Assembly: GCA_009782285.1 (NCBI GenBank)
Contig: WRJK01000011.1
Coordinates: forward strand, 1-45,232
Reading direction: 5' to 3'
Source of the DNA: Clostridiales bacterium
GTDB taxonomy: Bacteria; Bacillota; Clostridia; Peptostreptococcales; Anaerovoracaceae
Length of the DNA stretch: 45,232 nt
A program made the position numbers and the translations under genes. This document shows positions 43,452 through 45,232 of this stretch, piece by piece; within the stretch, counting starts at the first letter, position 1; each line of letters opens with the position of its first letter. The notes under the pieces were generated by a model. It did not search any database, had not been told where the DNA came from, and saw only the letters and a list, made by a program, of their open reading frames with translations.

Positions 43452-44198
43452 CTACAGCCTGTTTATGCTCGACGCAAGGTACCCTGCGCCGAACCCGTTG
43501 TCAATGTTGACGATCCCTACTCCGTTGGCGCAGCTGTTGAGCATCGACAGCAGCGCGGAAAGCCCTCCGAAATTCGCGCCGTACCCCACGCTGGTGGGAA
43601 CCGCGACTACCGGCTTGTCCACTAGGCCGCCAACAACGCTTGCCAGTGCGCCCTCCATCCCTGCAACGACAATCACCACGTTTGCTGCCCTTATCGTGTC
43701 CAAATTGGCAAACAGCCTGTGGACCCCTGCCACCCCTACGTCGTAAATCCTCTCTACTGGGTTGCCCAGCACCTCTGCCGTCAGTGCCGCCTCTTCTGCC
43801 ACAGGGATGTCTGCCGTCCCTGCCGACACCACCGTTATTTTTTTGCCGGTTGTCGGTGCAGGGTTCCTATTTATCACGATCATTCTGGCTGCTTCATGGT
43901 ACTCCGCATCAGGAACCGCTTTTTTCACTGCCTCAAAGTCCTCGGCTGTTGCCCTTGTGCCTATGATGTTGTCGTTGTTTTCTGCCAGCCTCCCCATGAT
44001 CTCGGCAATCTGGATGCTCGTCTTGCCTTGGCAAAACACAGTTTCAGGGTACCCCGTACGCAGATACCTGTGATGATCGAGGTTTGCAAACCCGATGTCC
44101 TCAAAGGGCAGGTTCTTCAGCTTCTCCATCGCTGCGTCAGGCGCCACCGCGCCGGACGCTACGCTGTTCAGTATTTCCTCCAAATGCTTTTTGTCCAT
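43452..44198 (-). CDS. larB: LarB, pyridinium-3,5-bisthiocarboxylate pathway carboxylase
   Basis: 248 residues. The C-terminal half is PurE-like (VSAGTADIPVAEEAALTAEV; VVAGMEGALASVVGGLV; VPTSVGYGANFGGLSALLSM). LarB carboxylates and hydrolyses nicotinic acid adenine dinucleotide in the first step to the nickel-pincer nucleotide. It starts one base past the fchA stop and ends eight bases before larC. No larE or lactate racemase larA is in the window. Confidence 0.95.
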   Translation of the reverse strand: MDKKHLEEILNSVASGAVAPDAAMEKLKNLPFEDIGFANLDHHRYLRTGYPETVFCQGKTSIQIAEIMGRLAENNDNIIGTRATAEDFEAVKKAVPDAEYHEAARMIVINRNPAPTTGKKITVVSAGTADIPVAEEAALTAEVLGNPVERIYDVGVAGVHRLFANLDTIRAANVVIVVAGMEGALASVVGGLVDKPVVAVPTSVGYGANFGGLSALLSMLNSCANGVGIVNIDNGFGAGYLASSINRL

Positions 44199-44199
44199 G

Positions 44200-44826
44200 C
44201 TACCTCAACCGCCCAAAAACACTGTCAAATATCTCATCAGCCGCCGCCGTGTACTTTTCAAGCATAGCCTCTGCACGTTCGTTTATGCCTTCCGCGTATT
44301 CCCTGTCTGTCATCGCCTTGGTGTTTATGAACACGTTTAGGCTTGCCCCCTTCAATGCTGCCTTGCAGAATTCGACCCCAACGCCGGCGTCTGAAATCGC
44401 GATAACGCTCCCTTTGGCTGCAAACTCTCTGTGCATGTCGATTGCATTGCAGCATTTTTCCATGATCTCAATAGGCGGCGCACAAGCTGTGCGCAAAGCC
44501 TCCTCAAGTATTCTCGCTTTTTCTGCCTTCTGTTCATCCGTTTCCTTCGGCAGGCCATAAGCCCTTGCAAGAGGCTCGAAAGCTTTTGCGTCTTTCCCAA
44601 CAAGCTCCAGCAGCTCGCTTTGAAGTATGTTCGCCTTGCTGATCAGCGATATCATCTCACCTTCCACTGCGGCGTATTTTTTCTTTCCGACCGTCAGCGC
44701 CGCCACCATGTTGCCAAGTGCCGTCCCAACGGCGCCGACCAAAGCAGACGCCCCGCCGCCGCCAGGCACCGGCGCGTCGCTCCCCAACAGCTTTATAAAA
44801 TCTTCACAACTTCTGTCCACAAACAT
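44200..44826 (-). CDS. Cyclodeaminase/cyclohydrolase family (FchA-like)
   Basis: 208 residues from ATG 44826, which has AAAGGAG six to seven bases before; an upstream in-frame start would read into repeat-flanking sequence. APVPGGGGASALVGAVGTAL and the all-helical remainder mark the formimidoyl-tetrahydrofolate cyclodeaminase / methenyl-tetrahydrofolate cyclohydrolase family. It is likely co-transcribed with larB. Its upstream region is the second heptamer array, so the promoter is inside or beyond it. Confidence 0.9.
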   Translation of the reverse strand: MFVDRSCEDFIKLLGSDAPVPGGGGASALVGAVGTALGNMVAALTVGKKKYAAVEGEMISLISKANILQSELLELVGKDAKAFEPLARAYGLPKETDEQKAEKARILEEALRTACAPPIEIMEKCCNAIDMHREFAAKGSVIAISDAGVGVEFCKAALKGASLNVFINTKAMTDREYAEGINERAEAMLEKYTAAADEIFDSVFGRLR

Positions 44827-44853
44827 CTCGTACTCCTTTCTCAAATTACAAAA

Positions 44854-45232
44854 CCAGCAACTAGCCACTACAAACTACAAACTACCAACCACCAACTACC
44901 AACTACCCCCTACCAACTACAAACTCCCAACTACAAACCACCAACTCCCAACTCCCAACTACCAACTCCCAACCACCAACTACCAACTCCCCCCTACCAA
45001 CTACAAACTACAAACTACAAACTACCAACTACAAACTACCAACTACCAACTACCAACCACCAACTACAAACTACAAACTACAAACTCCCAACTACAAACT
45101 ACCAACCACCAACCACCAACTACAAACTCCCAACTCCCAACTACCAACTACAAACTACCAACTACAAACTACCAACTACAAACTACCAACTACCAACTAC
45201 AAACTCCCAACTACCAACTACCAACTACCAAC
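44854..45232. repeat. Heptamer array 2 (CTACCAA family), at least 53 units, runs off the window
   Basis: From 44861 to 45231 exactly 53 heptamers in unbroken phase; a worn unit (CCAGCAA) sits at 44854. By hand count: CTACCAA 19, CTACAAA 17, CTCCCAA 8, CCACCAA 6, others 3. Same strand orientation and vocabulary as array 1, but richer in CCACCAA and without CTAAAAA. Confidence 0.95.

Overview
The window reads as a Gram-positive, monoderm member of the Bacillota, most likely class Clostridia. The reasons are four predicted sortase-anchored proteins, an acid-forming/anaerobe gene set (cysteine desulfidase, cyclodeaminase, nickel-pincer cofactor genes), clean AGGAGG-type ribosome binding sites, and the linkage plsX-rnc-smc-ftsY. 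I cannot name the genus. No rRNA, tRNA, phage, insertion sequence or CRISPR array was recognised.

Layout. (1) 1-3858, plus strand: tail of an isocitrate/isopropylmalate dehydrogenase, an FCD-type GntR regulator, an NfeD/SPFH membrane pair and an L-cysteine desulfidase. (2) 3860-18781, minus strand: an almost gapless run speD-speE-M28 lipoprotein-gpsA-miaB-MFS-diguanylate cyclase-cls-glyA-site-2 protease-clpB (polyamines, phospholipid, tRNA modification, one-carbon metabolism, protein quality control). (3) 18900-25740: an accessory island of four paralogous secreted proteins ending in IPxTG sorting signals. It includes a probable thioester adhesin, a protein with a collagen-like 18-bp repeat array, and a shared unrecognised N-terminal module in three of them. 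Three of the transcription units carry a GTTACA-N5-GTTACA direct repeat upstream. A broken PIN toxin and its small partner gene lie between two identical 46-bp terminator copies inside this island. (4) 25957-26317: about 50 C/A-rich heptamers that run into the stop codon of plsY. (5) 26311-34349, minus: plsX-rnc-smc-ftsY-der-plsY, overlapping or closely packed. (6) 34443-41973, minus: a DUF234-type ATPase with its own strong promoter, then vapB-vapC-valS-folC-lipid kinase-GNAT. (7) 42117-44826: a lone membrane protein on the plus strand facing fchA-larB-larC. (8) 44854-45232: a second heptamer array reaching the window edge.

The most unusual material is the surface-protein island with its candidate regulon, and the two phase-perfect heptamer arrays, which share one small vocabulary of units. 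Smaller oddities are an M28 peptidase lacking the general-base glutamate, a short LarC with no second half, a probably leaderless MFS gene, and vapBC directly in front of valS. All functional calls are from motif reading only; no database search was possible.
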